Shown here piece after piece: positions 42,812 through 51,929 of a stretch of DNA of 64,000 nt. Source of the DNA: Psychroflexus planctonicus (GTDB lineage: Bacteria > Bacteroidota > Bacteroidia > Flavobacteriales > Flavobacteriaceae); the NCBI RefSeq assembly GCF_014640195.1, contig NZ_BMGM01000007.1, forward strand, positions 124,001 through 188,000, in the 5' to 3' direction. Position 1 is the stretch's first letter. The number at the start of each line of letters is the position of its first letter. Position numbers and translations under genes: made by a program. The notes beneath the pieces are model-generated. The model worked only from the letters and a program-made list of their open reading frames with translations. It was not told where the DNA came from and ran no database searches.

Positions 42812-44914
42812 ATGAAAACCAACCTTGAACACCAACAACCCTTTAATTTTTTCGATACACAAGTTTTAGGTCATCCCGCTGGACTTTTTGTGTTGTTTTT
42901 TACAGAAATGTGGGAACGTTTTTCCTACTACGGAATGCGCGCTATTTTAGTTTTATTCTTAGTCAGCTCTTTTGGTCTCGGTGGCTGGGATTGGCCACGC
43001 GAACATGCATTAGCACTTTACGGCACTTACACTTCTTTAGTCTATTTAACGCCTATTTTGGGTGGCTACCTGGCAGACAAATACATGGGTTACCAAAAAG
43101 CGGTAGTCATTGGCGCTATTATCATGACGCTCGGTCACGCTTCCATGGCATTGGAATTCGCTCATTTTTTTATGTATTTGGGTATCGCTTTGCTAATTAT
43201 CGGCAACGGATTTTTCAAACCCAACATCACGTCCATTATTTCAGAATTATACCAAAAACATCCCGATAAAAAAGATGGTGCGTATACCATTTTTTATATG
43301 GGCGTAAATGCAGGAGCTTTTTTAGGTATTTTGTTATGTGGGTATCTCGGCGAAAAAATCGGTTGGAGTTTTGGTTTCGGATTAGCCGGAATTTTCATGC
43401 TTTTTGGAATGCTTCAATTTTATTTTGCAAGAAATATTTTCGGAAAAGCAGGCTTAAAACCTACCAAAGAAGAAGATGAATCAGATGAAGACAAAGCAGC
43501 CAAATTAGAATTCAAAGGTGATAAATTGAACCCGTTTACACTTTTAGATAAAATTCTTATCGGTATTGCGGTTGTTTTAGGTTTGGTATGGATTATTAAC
43601 GATCCCGTTTCCATTATTGGAGAAAACAGTGTGTTGGCTTTCGGAGATACAGATTTTTCCACGCTAACTGCACTTGCTGCTTTATTTGCTTTTTTACTGG
43701 TTTTATTTTTACGCATCATTCGGTATCCCGTAAAAGTGCGTGATCGCATGGTAGCTATTATTTTCTTTGCACTATTCACCGTTTGTTTTTGGACGTGTTT
43801 TGAACAAGCTGGTGGTTCCATGACCATTTTTGCAAAAGACTATACCGACCGAATCATGTCTGGCAATTGGTACACCGTTTTCTTGATTGCTAATATTCTG
43901 ATTACCGTCGTGCCTATTGCCATAATTACTTGGGTATTGATTTTGCTTTTCAAACAAACTTTTAAGAATTACCCCATAGCAAATATTACTTTAGGAATCA
44001 GTTTTGTTTTGATTTGGGGCTTGGTGATTTGGATGATTAATCGCGACTTAAATTCTTCTGCATACATTGCCAATTATGAAGTAGTTGAAAAAGCAATGCT
44101 GGATAAAAATGGGCAACCCGTTTTAGATGAAGAAGGAAATGCCCAAACAAAAATAATTCCTGTAACAGAAGATTACCAAATTTCAGCAAGCGATGAAATC
44201 ATTAAAAAAGAAGTCACCATCATTGAACCTATTGATTTTGAAATAGGAGACCAAATGAAAGTGATTGATGTAGATAAAAAAGGAAACTTTATTTACCTTG
44301 ATGAATCTACCGAAAATCGAATTCGAGAAGCTACTCAGGAAGGAGAGAATACAGGCATTGTAAATGCAGAAATTAAAGAAATTAAAGAAAATGAAATCGA
44401 AATTCCTGCGACTTGGTTTTTAATTCTCAACTCGCTTTTCATCATTATGTTTGCGCCTTTGTTTTCCAAATGGTGGGAAAGCAAACGCAATCCTTCGGGC
44501 GCGATGAAATATGGTTTAGGTTTAATTTTGCTAGGTTTAGGTTTTGCCGCCTTAGCTTTTGGTTCTTTAGGAATAGACCAAGGTGCAAAAGTTGCATCGG
44601 TAAGCATTATCTGGTTGATTTTAGCTTATCTATTCCATACTTTAGGTGAATTATGTTTGTCTCCAGTCGCACTATCTTACATCAGTAAATTGGTACCAGG
44701 AAGAATGATTGCCATGATGTTTGGTATTTGGTACATCGCCATTGCCATAGGTAACAAGCTCGCAGGAACTTTAGGTGGACAAATTGATAAAATAACCGAA
44801 GCCTATAGCATGACCACTTTCTTTTTAATTTTTACATTGGTTCCTGCCGCCTTAGGTTTATTGGCTATTGCTCTAAATCCGCTGTTGAAGAAATTAATGC
44901 ATGGAGTGCGGTAA
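42812..44914 (+). CDS. POT-family proton-coupled peptide transporter (second paralogue)
   Basis: A 700-residue homologue of the preceding transporter: EMWERFSYYGMRAILVLFLV signature, GNGFFKPNITSIISELY second signature, and 12-14 helices. It differs by a longer extracytoplasmic insert (about 425-535) rich in acidic residues. The pair probably arose by an old tandem duplication and may differ in peptide preference. It has its own upstream region behind a terminator. Confidence 0.92.
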   Translation: MKTNLEHQQPFNFFDTQVLGHPAGLFVLFFTEMWERFSYYGMRAILVLFLVSSFGLGGWDWPREHALALYGTYTSLVYLTPILGGYLADKYMGYQKAVVIGAIIMTLGHASMALEFAHFFMYLGIALLIIGNGFFKPNITSIISELYQKHPDKKDGAYTIFYMGVNAGAFLGILLCGYLGEKIGWSFGFGLAGIFMLFGMLQFYFARNIFGKAGLKPTKEEDESDEDKAAKLEFKGDKLNPFTLLDKILIGIAVVLGLVWIINDPVSIIGENSVLAFGDTDFSTLTALAALFAFLLVLFLRIIRYPVKVRDRMVAIIFFALFTVCFWTCFEQAGGSMTIFAKDYTDRIMSGNWYTVFLIANILITVVPIAIITWVLILLFKQTFKNYPIANITLGISFVLIWGLVIWMINRDLNSSAYIANYEVVEKAMLDKNGQPVLDEEGNAQTKIIPVTEDYQISASDEIIKKEVTIIEPIDFEIGDQMKVIDVDKKGNFIYLDESTENRIREATQEGENTGIVNAEIKEIKENEIEIPATWFLILNSLFIIMFAPLFSKWWESKRNPSGAMKYGLGLILLGLGFAALAFGSLGIDQGAKVASVSIIWLILAYLFHTLGELCLSPVALSYISKLVPGRMIAMMFGIWYIAIAIGNKLAGTLGGQIDKITEAYSMTTFFLIFTLVPAALGLLAIALNPLLKKLMHGVR

Positions 44915-44963
44915 GAAATAATTGTATATTTCGACCGTTATTAAATATAAATCAAATTTAGAA

Positions 44964-45500
44964 ATGAAAAAGTTAGTCATACTTGCTATTGTTTTGGTGT
45001 CTTTTTTTGGACTTAATGCGCAGAATGTAAACTGGATGAGCATGAATGAAGCGCTAGCAGCTCAGGAAAAAGAACCCAAAAAAATATTTATGGATGCCTA
45101 TACGGATTGGTGTGGACCCTGTAAAACTTTAGATAAAAAAACGCTTAATCATCCAAAAGTTGCTGCTTATCTTAACAAGCATTTTTATCCTGTAAAGTTC
45201 AATGCAGAAGGGACTGAAAAAATCATGTACAAAGATTTTGAGTATACCAACCCTAATCACGACCCGAACCGAAAAGGAAGAAATGCTCAACATTTTTTAG
45301 CCAATGCATTAAATATAAGTGCTTATCCAACCTTGGTGTTTTTTGATGAAGAGGGTGAAGTAATTGCACCTGTTGTAGGTTACAAAACCCCAGAACAATT
45401 GGAATTGTACCTAAAAATGATAAAAAGCGATGATTACAAAGAGATTACCACAGCAGAAGATTGGGAAGCTTACCAAAAAGGATTCAAGTCTACTTTTTAA
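44964..45500 (+). CDS. Secreted thioredoxin-fold protein
   Basis: A 178-residue periplasmic thioredoxin-like protein. A signal peptide ends at GLNAQ. The active site is DWCGPCK, followed by the cis-Pro in SAYPTLVFFDE. An insertion of about 25 residues (NPNHDPNRKGRNAQ) is typical of DUF255/thioredoxin_7-like proteins of this phylum. The start is the ATG at 44964, since the upstream in-frame ATG at 44922 precedes the signal peptide. It probably reduces or isomerises disulfides in the envelope. Confidence 0.88.
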   Translation: MKKLVILAIVLVSFFGLNAQNVNWMSMNEALAAQEKEPKKIFMDAYTDWCGPCKTLDKKTLNHPKVAAYLNKHFYPVKFNAEGTEKIMYKDFEYTNPNHDPNRKGRNAQHFLANALNISAYPTLVFFDEEGEVIAPVVGYKTPEQLELYLKMIKSDDYKEITTAEDWEAYQKGFKSTF

Positions 45501-45509
45501 TAGTTAGCA

Positions 45510-46343
45510 CTACATTCTACGATAACCGCTTGTGTTAATTTGTTTATCTTCTTTTTCTAAAGATTTGGCTTTCCATAAAACTTGGTAACCTTGGTTTAAA
45601 TCTTCCATTTGCATTTCCATCATCAACACATCATCATTCATTATATCTTCAATTTCAGTTGGGATAGAAAAGTTTTTAGACTGTTCAGGATCATTAAAAA
45701 AAGTAAAGTTTACAGGTGCTTCTTTGGTAAAATAAATTTCACTTCGCATGTCTTTATTCACCACTTCAATTCCTTCACATAGGTAACCCATAATGGTTTT
45801 ATTCGGTAATTTTTTAAACGAAGTTTCTTCAACAGCTTGTTGCTCTTCTTCAGAAAAATTCAAATCTTGAACCATCATCATTTTGTTGCCACCGTAGTCC
45901 ATAAATTGAAACATGGCTTTTCGCTCAGCATCGGTAACCATTAACATGCTTACAACTTCTTTCATTTCCATGGCATAATAATCTCCGTCTGTGCTTAATA
46001 AATAATCCATACTCATATCTTCTTCGTTATCGATATACATTTCCACAACTAGTTTGTAATCAAAATTATAGTTTTCGGGTGGCTTTTTATCGGAGGAGGA
46101 ATTACGAACCGGTTGAGCAGAATATGGATTTTCATTTTCATCAGACTTACTTTCCTTTCTATCCGATTCAAAAACTTCATCTAAACCTTTTTCAATTTTC
46201 TCATCTGCTTTTTCTTCCATTCGCTTTGAAGCAGATTCTTCGGCAGACTTGGTTACTTTTTCTTTGAGTTTTTTTAGAATCTGAGCTTCAACAGGGATGC
46301 TGATGGTAAAACAAAATATAAATGTGAAGATAAAATAGCGCAT
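45510..46343 (-). CDS. DUF4412-containing secreted protein
   Basis: A 277-residue exported protein. The signal peptide ends at PVEAQ, then a lysine/glutamate-rich helical segment (LKKLKEKVTKSAEESASKR), a low-complexity linker, and a C-terminal domain with the DUF4412 pattern (GYLCEGIEVVNKDMRSEIYF, many Met). Met-rich stretches (MMEMQMEDL) are notable. The start is the ATG at 46343, which begins the signal peptide. It converges with the thioredoxin gene with nine bases between the stops and no terminator. Function unknown. Confidence 0.8.
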   Translation of the reverse strand: MRYFIFTFIFCFTISIPVEAQILKKLKEKVTKSAEESASKRMEEKADEKIEKGLDEVFESDRKESKSDENENPYSAQPVRNSSSDKKPPENYNFDYKLVVEMYIDNEEDMSMDYLLSTDGDYYAMEMKEVVSMLMVTDAERKAMFQFMDYGGNKMMMVQDLNFSEEEQQAVEETSFKKLPNKTIMGYLCEGIEVVNKDMRSEIYFTKEAPVNFTFFNDPEQSKNFSIPTEIEDIMNDDVLMMEMQMEDLNQGYQVLWKAKSLEKEDKQINTSGYRRM

Positions 46344-46458
46344 GTTTAAATTTTTACTAAATGTAAAATAATTCAATAAAGACAAAAACAAGAAATTTAT
46401 AATCTACAATTGAAACTGTTTAAATAGCATCATGTCTGTATAATTTGTTATTGAAATA

Positions 46459-46490
46459 AAAATCCTTGCGAAGCTAAGGCAAGGATTTTT
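46459..46490 (-). terminator. Terminator of asnB
   Basis: AAAAATCCTTGC and GCAAGGATTTTT pair around nine bases, followed on the minus strand by an A/T-rich tail. It lies about 20 bases past the asnB stop. Confidence 0.8.
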
Positions 46491-46510
46491 TTGAAACTTT
46501 GCAGATAAAA

Positions 46511-48088
46511 TTAATCTGCTTCGTAAATAGTTAACACACGTGCAGAAGGGTCTTTAACATCTCCACACCATTTGGGCAACCACTGATAAGGCGTCAACTG
46601 AAAATGTTTCCCATAGTATTTTTGAAATGTTTTTAAATAAAAATAAGCTTCTTTAGTTGCTGGTAAAGTTGGGAAAGCATGCTTTTGCATTTCAAATTCA
46701 TCATCTGTAATCAAGGTGTCTACATAAGTTTGGATGATGCTGCTCCACGACTTTTTTAAATCGCTTACACTATCTGAAAATCCGTTTTTTCGTCTCCAAA
46801 GTACTTCATTAGGAATGATGTTTTCAGCTTCAAAAGCTTTTCTAATTAAATATTTTTCCATTTTAGTAGAACCAAACATGCGGTCTTTGGCTGGAATTCC
46901 CATATAATATTCCACAAATGCTCTATCTGCAAAAGGAACTCGCGCTTCTAAGCCAGCGTTTGAAATGGAACGATCGCCACGCTTCATATCAAAAAAATGA
47001 ATGTCTTCTAATAATCGTACCGCTTCATCTTGAAAAGCCATTTCGGAAGGTGCGTTTTGAAAATACAAATACGAGCCAAATTCGTCTGCCGTTTCACCTG
47101 AAAAAAGCACTTTTACATCAGAACTTTTACTAACGTATTCAGCAATAAGTTGATGCCCTACAGATGCACGAATGGTGGTAACGTCATAACTTCCTAACAT
47201 GTAAACGGTATGTTCTAAGGCAGCTAGAAAATCTGATTCAGTAGCTTCTACACTATGGTGTTTACTACCGATATGCTCGGCGACTTTTTGAGCAGCAACT
47301 AAGTCTGGACTTCCAGGTAAACCTATGGAAAATGTTTCTAATTGTTTGCCTTGTTTCCGATAAGCACGAGCTAAAATTCCAGCCACCAAACTACTATCTA
47401 AACCGCCGCTTAATAAACAACCAACAGGACGTTCACTCATCATTCGTTTTTCTACGGCTTCGGTGAGCAACTTGTTTATTTGTTGGCAGTAAACTTCTTC
47501 TGTTTCTTGTTTGGTGACATAAGTATGTTGAAAATAAGCTGTAAATTCATTCGTTGAAGATCTCCAAAAATGAGCGGGAGGAAATTGTTTCAATGCATCA
47601 CAAAAAGACAAGCTTTTACTTTCGGAAGCAAAATACGTAGCTCCCAATTCGTCTTTTCCAATGTATAATCCACGTACACCTAAATGATCGCGAGCAACGA
47701 TAAATTCGTTAGTAATTTCATCGTATAGTACAAAAGCAAATTCCGCTTCCACTTCTTTCAGCATTTGCTCAACACCAATTTTCCGGTATAAATCGATTAG
47801 AATTTCACAATCTGAACCCGTACTCAAGGTAATTTCATATTTCTTGGCTAAATCTTGATAATTGAAAATTTCTGCATTGGCAATTAACCAACAATGGTTT
47901 TTATACATGGGTTGATTACCCTTTGGCGAAAGTCCATTAATGGCTAAACGATGAAAGCCGAAATAGGCATTTTCAGAAACATGTTTAAATTCTGAATAAT
48001 CTGGACCGCGATGTTTTATTTTCATAAAAGCATCAAACAATGTAGATTGATCTAAGGTTGAATCAATACTTGCAAAAATTCCACACAT
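46511..48088 (-). CDS. asnB: Asparagine synthetase B (glutamine-hydrolysing)
   Basis: Makes asparagine from aspartate, glutamine and ATP. The 525-residue protein starts with the mature MCGIFAS, whose Cys2 is the glutaminase nucleophile; this fixes the start at 48088 rather than further upstream. HRGPDYSEF and the ATP-PPi loop LLSGGLDSSLVAG are intact, as is GETADEFGSY. It is divergent from asnC with 115 bases between, and has its own terminator. Confidence 0.94.
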   Translation of the reverse strand: MCGIFASIDSTLDQSTLFDAFMKIKHRGPDYSEFKHVSENAYFGFHRLAINGLSPKGNQPMYKNHCWLIANAEIFNYQDLAKKYEITLSTGSDCEILIDLYRKIGVEQMLKEVEAEFAFVLYDEITNEFIVARDHLGVRGLYIGKDELGATYFASESKSLSFCDALKQFPPAHFWRSSTNEFTAYFQHTYVTKQETEEVYCQQINKLLTEAVEKRMMSERPVGCLLSGGLDSSLVAGILARAYRKQGKQLETFSIGLPGSPDLVAAQKVAEHIGSKHHSVEATESDFLAALEHTVYMLGSYDVTTIRASVGHQLIAEYVSKSSDVKVLFSGETADEFGSYLYFQNAPSEMAFQDEAVRLLEDIHFFDMKRGDRSISNAGLEARVPFADRAFVEYYMGIPAKDRMFGSTKMEKYLIRKAFEAENIIPNEVLWRRKNGFSDSVSDLKKSWSSIIQTYVDTLITDDEFEMQKHAFPTLPATKEAYFYLKTFQKYYGKHFQLTPYQWLPKWCGDVKDPSARVLTIYEAD

Positions 48089-48203
48089 AACATTTACTTT
48101 AATATTTAAAGCAAATAAGCGACTTATATAAATTATATTCAACTATAATATATATATAATTGATATTATTTAGTATTATTGTTTTTTAATAAATTTATTA
48201 CAT
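48089..48203. promoter_or_regulatory. asnB/asnC divergent control region
   Basis: Extremely A+T-rich (runs such as ATAATATATATATAATTG and TTATATAAATTATATTC) with several imperfect inverted repeats, the kind of DNA Lrp/AsnC proteins bind. No clear TAnnTTTG element was found for either gene, so promoter positions are not called. Confidence 0.45.
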
Positions 48204-48659
48204 ATGATTGATACTACAGATAGAAAAATCTTAAATGTATTAAGTAAGGATGCAAAAGCTTCTTTAAAACAAATTGGTGATGCTTGCCATTTATCTACTG
48301 CTGGCGTGCACTTGCGTCTAAAAAAATTAGAAGAAAGTGGAATTATAACAGGTTCTAAATACACCTTAGACCATTTTAAAATGGGTTATCAAACACAAAG
48401 TTTTATCGGTGTGTACTTTGACCGTGCCAATATTTACCGAAAAGTGAGCAAAGCACTATTTGAAATTCCTGAAGTGGTAGAATGCAGCTACACCACTGGA
48501 AATTTTTCATTATTGATTAAAGTATTGTGCAGAGACAACAAACACTTAACTGAAATACTGAGTAACCAAATTCAAACCATAGAAGGTATTGCGAGAACAG
48601 AGACTTTTATTTGTTTAGAACAAACCTTTCAACGAGAAATTGAGTTGAAGCCTTTCTAA
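48204..48659 (+). CDS. asnC: Lrp/AsnC-family transcriptional regulator
   Basis: A 151-residue regulator: N-terminal winged helix-turn-helix (DRKILNVLSKDAKASLKQIG and STAGVHLRLKKLEESGII) and C-terminal RAM ligand-binding domain (VVECSYTTGNFSLLIKVLCR). It is divergent from asnB, which makes asparagine-responsive control of asnB, plus autoregulation, the likely role. The symbol follows family and position, not experiment. Confidence 0.88.
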   Translation: MIDTTDRKILNVLSKDAKASLKQIGDACHLSTAGVHLRLKKLEESGIITGSKYTLDHFKMGYQTQSFIGVYFDRANIYRKVSKALFEIPEVVECSYTTGNFSLLIKVLCRDNKHLTEILSNQIQTIEGIARTETFICLEQTFQREIELKPF

Positions 48660-48958
48660 AAACCGATTGCCAACACCTTGAACCTGTTAACTCAAAAAAC
48701 TTCATTTCTTTTACAAACCTGTCATTCTAAAAAATTTATTCTACCACAAGCTTTTACTCCAGAAAATTCCACTCCACCACCACCTGTCATTCCAGAAAAT
48801 TTCGAAGAAATTTATCTGGGATCTTATCCCTATAAACCCAAAAGTATCGAGAGCCAGTAACAAGTTCTAGATACAATTTTCCCTATTTTTCAAAAACTAA
48901 GGAAAACCACTCGAACTGATAAGCTAAATTTTTTCTTGCTATTACTACTAAACTTATT
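48660..48958. other. Intergenic region with GTCATTC-family copies
   Basis: No gene. A half copy (48717-48741, ACCTGTCATTCTAAAAAATT) and a full copy (48781-48827) of the GTCATTC family lie here. The rest is featureless. Confidence 0.55.
48781..48827 (+). repeat. GTCATTC-family palindromic repeat, copy 5
   Basis: CACCTGTCATTCCAGAAAAT, then TTCGAAGAAATTTATCTGGG and ATCTTA. CCAGAAAATTT pairs with AAATTTATCTGG. Flanks correspond to the copies near 32.7 kb while the core differs. Confidence 0.6.
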
Positions 48959-50686
48959 TTATTTAATTACCCGATCCACATTTCCACATTTCAACATCAT
49001 GCTACCAAAATACGGGTTTTTAATTTCTTCTTCGGTACTTAACCAAAAAGCGCCTTGGTCGTTATCTGCCATGGGACAAAACTGAACATACAAAGTTTCG
49101 TTTAAAGGATTTTCTTGTTCAACCATTGCAATGAAGGCATCCGATAAATATTGAAAATGTTGGCGAGCCACTTTCATATTTTTAGAGTTTGCCACCTTTT
49201 TCACTAAGTTTTGAAGTGCTTTTTTAACCTCTTGATTTTCAATTGACAACGATTTCAATTTTTGTTGAAAATCCGCTGCAATCGAAATGGCTTCACTTTG
49301 GTCATCATTGGCTAAAGCTTCTTTTAGTTGAAGATAAAATTGAAGAATTTCTTTTAAATCGTTATTTTTTAGCTGAATTTCTTCCCAAGCTATTTCATCT
49401 AGGTTATTTTCACTTTCAGTTGAAGCGTTCATCTCTCCATGATTATGCTGATGACTTGATGATGTTTCATCGCCTTTCGGATTCATCATACTCGGTTTAT
49501 CAGAAAGTTGAGCTTCAGAATCTATGCTGAAAGCGCCGCGGGTTACCACTTCATCTCCTGCTTCTAGACCTGAAAGAATTTCAACATAATCTAAAGAAGA
49601 AGAACCCGTTTCCACTTGCTTCATTTTGAAATACACGCCGTTTTCATTTTCCAGTTGTTGATACACCACCGAACGTTTGCCCGTCCAAAGCACAGCCGAT
49701 TTTGGCACCATCAAAGCTTTGTTTTCGGTAGATTCTGATTTTGTATTCGTTAACTCAGCCATTATAAAAACGCCTGGTTTCAAGTTTCGATTCGGATTAT
49801 TGATAACCACTCGCGCTTTGGCCGACCTAGAATTGGCATTCAAAACAGGCGAAACAAAAGTCACTTTCCCAGTCACATTTTCTTGATTAGGAATGATGAT
49901 TTTGAGCTCATCGCCATTTTTGATCCGATTCAAATCGCTTTCATACACATCTACTATTGCCCAAAGACTTGATAAATCGGCAATGCGCATTAAATTTTGA
50001 TCGGCTTTTACATTATCTCCTTGCTTCACATTTAGACTTGAAATCACTCCATTTTTAGGAGATCTTAATTTCAATCTTGCATTTTCTAAGGATTGAATGT
50101 CGCTAACAGAAAGCTCATAGTTTTTAATTTTTCTGGTGATGCTTTTCAAAAGAACATCATTTTCCTGACGAGTCGCTAATTCCAATTCGTCTTTTAAAAC
50201 CTGAATTTCTGGCGCATACAATTCAGCGATGACCTGACCTCTATTCACCTGCTCACCTTCTTCATTGATGTACAAACGTTCAATTCGCGCCTTGAAATTA
50301 GCTGAAATAGAAGACGTATTGTCTTGATTAACTTCTAAGCGACCGGAGAAATTCATACTCGATTTTTGGTCTTCGTTACCAACAGTCATGGTTTCGACTT
50401 GTGCCAATTTTCGTGCAGTTTTGCTCATTCTGATGGCATCGACATCGACATCATCTTCCATCTTACTGGCCGGAATCAAATCCATGCCGCAAATAGGGCA
50501 ATCGCCTGGCTCGTCTTGACGAATTTGTGGATGCATAGAGCAGGTCCAAACTGTCTCCTCTGCCTGCTCTTGTGAATGGTCGTGTGCTTCTGTTTTGTCT
50601 TCTGAAGAAAACAAAATAGCGCCAAGAAAGACCCCTAAGACTAAAATTAGCCCTGCAATGATGTATGTTTTTAAATTATTTTTCAT
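48959..50686 (-). CDS. CusB-type efflux periplasmic adaptor with heavy-metal-binding domain
   Basis: Membrane-fusion subunit of an RND metal exporter. The 575-residue protein has an N-terminal membrane anchor, then a YHS/heavy-metal-binding motif (WTCSMHPQIRQDEPGDCPIC, GMDLIP), a coiled-coil hairpin with lipoyl halves, the beta-barrel, and a C-terminal DUF3347-like helical domain with a His-rich linker (HQHNHGE). Cys/Met/His density points to copper or silver, though zinc and cobalt cannot be excluded. Last gene of the efflux operon, 10 bases after the permease. Confidence 0.9.
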   Translation of the reverse strand: MKNNLKTYIIAGLILVLGVFLGAILFSSEDKTEAHDHSQEQAEETVWTCSMHPQIRQDEPGDCPICGMDLIPASKMEDDVDVDAIRMSKTARKLAQVETMTVGNEDQKSSMNFSGRLEVNQDNTSSISANFKARIERLYINEEGEQVNRGQVIAELYAPEIQVLKDELELATRQENDVLLKSITRKIKNYELSVSDIQSLENARLKLRSPKNGVISSLNVKQGDNVKADQNLMRIADLSSLWAIVDVYESDLNRIKNGDELKIIIPNQENVTGKVTFVSPVLNANSRSAKARVVINNPNRNLKPGVFIMAELTNTKSESTENKALMVPKSAVLWTGKRSVVYQQLENENGVYFKMKQVETGSSSLDYVEILSGLEAGDEVVTRGAFSIDSEAQLSDKPSMMNPKGDETSSSHQHNHGEMNASTESENNLDEIAWEEIQLKNNDLKEILQFYLQLKEALANDDQSEAISIAADFQQKLKSLSIENQEVKKALQNLVKKVANSKNMKVARQHFQYLSDAFIAMVEQENPLNETLYVQFCPMADNDQGAFWLSTEEEIKNPYFGSMMLKCGNVDRVIK

Positions 50687-50696
50687 TTTAAGTTTT

Positions 50697-51929
50697 TTAA
50701 AAATTGAATATGTATTTGACTAAAATTCCACCTGCCAACCAGAAGTAACTAGCAAAAGCAAGGTATTTTAAAACCTTTTCTAAAAGTGGACTTTTAGGGG
50801 CCATTTCCTTCATATAGGAAATGTCTTTTTGTTTTGAAAAGAATCCCAAATAGACCAAAATTCCTGATATAATCAAGAAACCGATATTCATGAAAAAGGT
50901 GTAATTGAATTGAAAATGTTCTTTTTCAGTGATTTGATTTGCAGATAAATCTGGAATTAAATCAAATAAATCAAAGCTGTAATGCAAAAACAATGAAGTA
51001 AGAATTAATGCTGTAAATAATAGGAAAAGAATAAAAAATGACATCTTCCAACCATAATATTTGGCATTGATTCTCAACACAGGAAACACCACCAAATCAC
51101 TAAAAATAAATGCCATAACCCCTGCAAAACTCACGCCTTTTCCAAACAACAAAGCGGCTAAAGGAATATTTCCCATCGAACCAATAAAGGTTATAAACGC
51201 AGCAAAAGGACCTACAATAACGTGTTCTAATAGCGTAAAAAAACCAAAACTGGTTTGTCCTTCTCCAGTGTTGATAAACAAAGTTTGAAAGAAAGAGTCT
51301 GGCACAAAAGCTGAAATTATCCCGGCAATAGTAAAACCGATGGTCACATCTTTCCAAACCATTTTCCATTCCATGCCATACTGTTTACCTACTTTTACCC
51401 AATTGGTTGTATCACTTATTTTTTCTGAAATAGGTTTTGAGTCAACTTCTTCTTTTTCCGCTTCACCAAGGTTTTTCCTAGCTTTTGAAATGATAGATTT
51501 TGGATTGAATAATCCAATCAATACCCAACTAATAAGTATGAGTAAAACTCCACCCACATATTCGCCAACCACAAATTGCCAACCCAAAAAGATGGAAATC
51601 ACGATTCCGAGTTCTATCACCAAGTTGGTTGAAGCCAACAAAAACGCCATTGAAGACACAAAGCTTGCGCCTTTTTGAAATAACGACTTGGTCGTCGCTA
51701 AAGCAGAAAAACTACACGAACTACTTATAAAACCAAAGAAAGTTCCAAAAAGCACAGACTTAGCATCAGATTCTCCCATGGTTTTTTGCATGTTTTTCTT
51801 GGTCACGAAAACTTGAATAAGACTACTTAAGGCATAGCCCAAGATAAACGCCCAGAGCGCCATCCAAAAAAAACCTAAGGCTGTATTGGCTGCATTTCCC
51901 CAATTTTCTAAAAAGTTATCGATGTTCAT
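50697..51929 (-). CDS. Permease of the ArsP/YraQ (DUF318) type
   Basis: A 410-residue inner-membrane protein with about ten helices. GSMGNIPLAALLFGKGVSFA and FIFSDLVVFPVLRINAKYYG are the two half-repeat signatures of the DUF318 permease family, whose known members include organoarsenical exporters. Its ATG overlaps the OMF stop (one base), so it is translated with the RND system. Why a permease sits inside a tripartite operon is unclear. It may move the metal or a metal complex across the inner membrane. Confidence 0.82.
   Translation of the reverse strand: MNIDNFLENWGNAANTALGFFWMALWAFILGYALSSLIQVFVTKKNMQKTMGESDAKSVLFGTFFGFISSSCSFSALATTKSLFQKGASFVSSMAFLLASTNLVIELGIVISIFLGWQFVVGEYVGGVLLILISWVLIGLFNPKSIISKARKNLGEAEKEEVDSKPISEKISDTTNWVKVGKQYGMEWKMVWKDVTIGFTIAGIISAFVPDSFFQTLFINTGEGQTSFGFFTLLEHVIVGPFAAFITFIGSMGNIPLAALLFGKGVSFAGVMAFIFSDLVVFPVLRINAKYYGWKMSFFILFLLFTALILTSLFLHYSFDLFDLIPDLSANQITEKEHFQFNYTFFMNIGFLIISGILVYLGFFSKQKDISYMKEMAPKSPLLEKVLKYLAFASYFWLAGGILVKYIFNF

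Noticed and set aside
48678-48860. Plus-strand 60-codon frame
   Set aside because: It is made of GTCATTC repeat copies.
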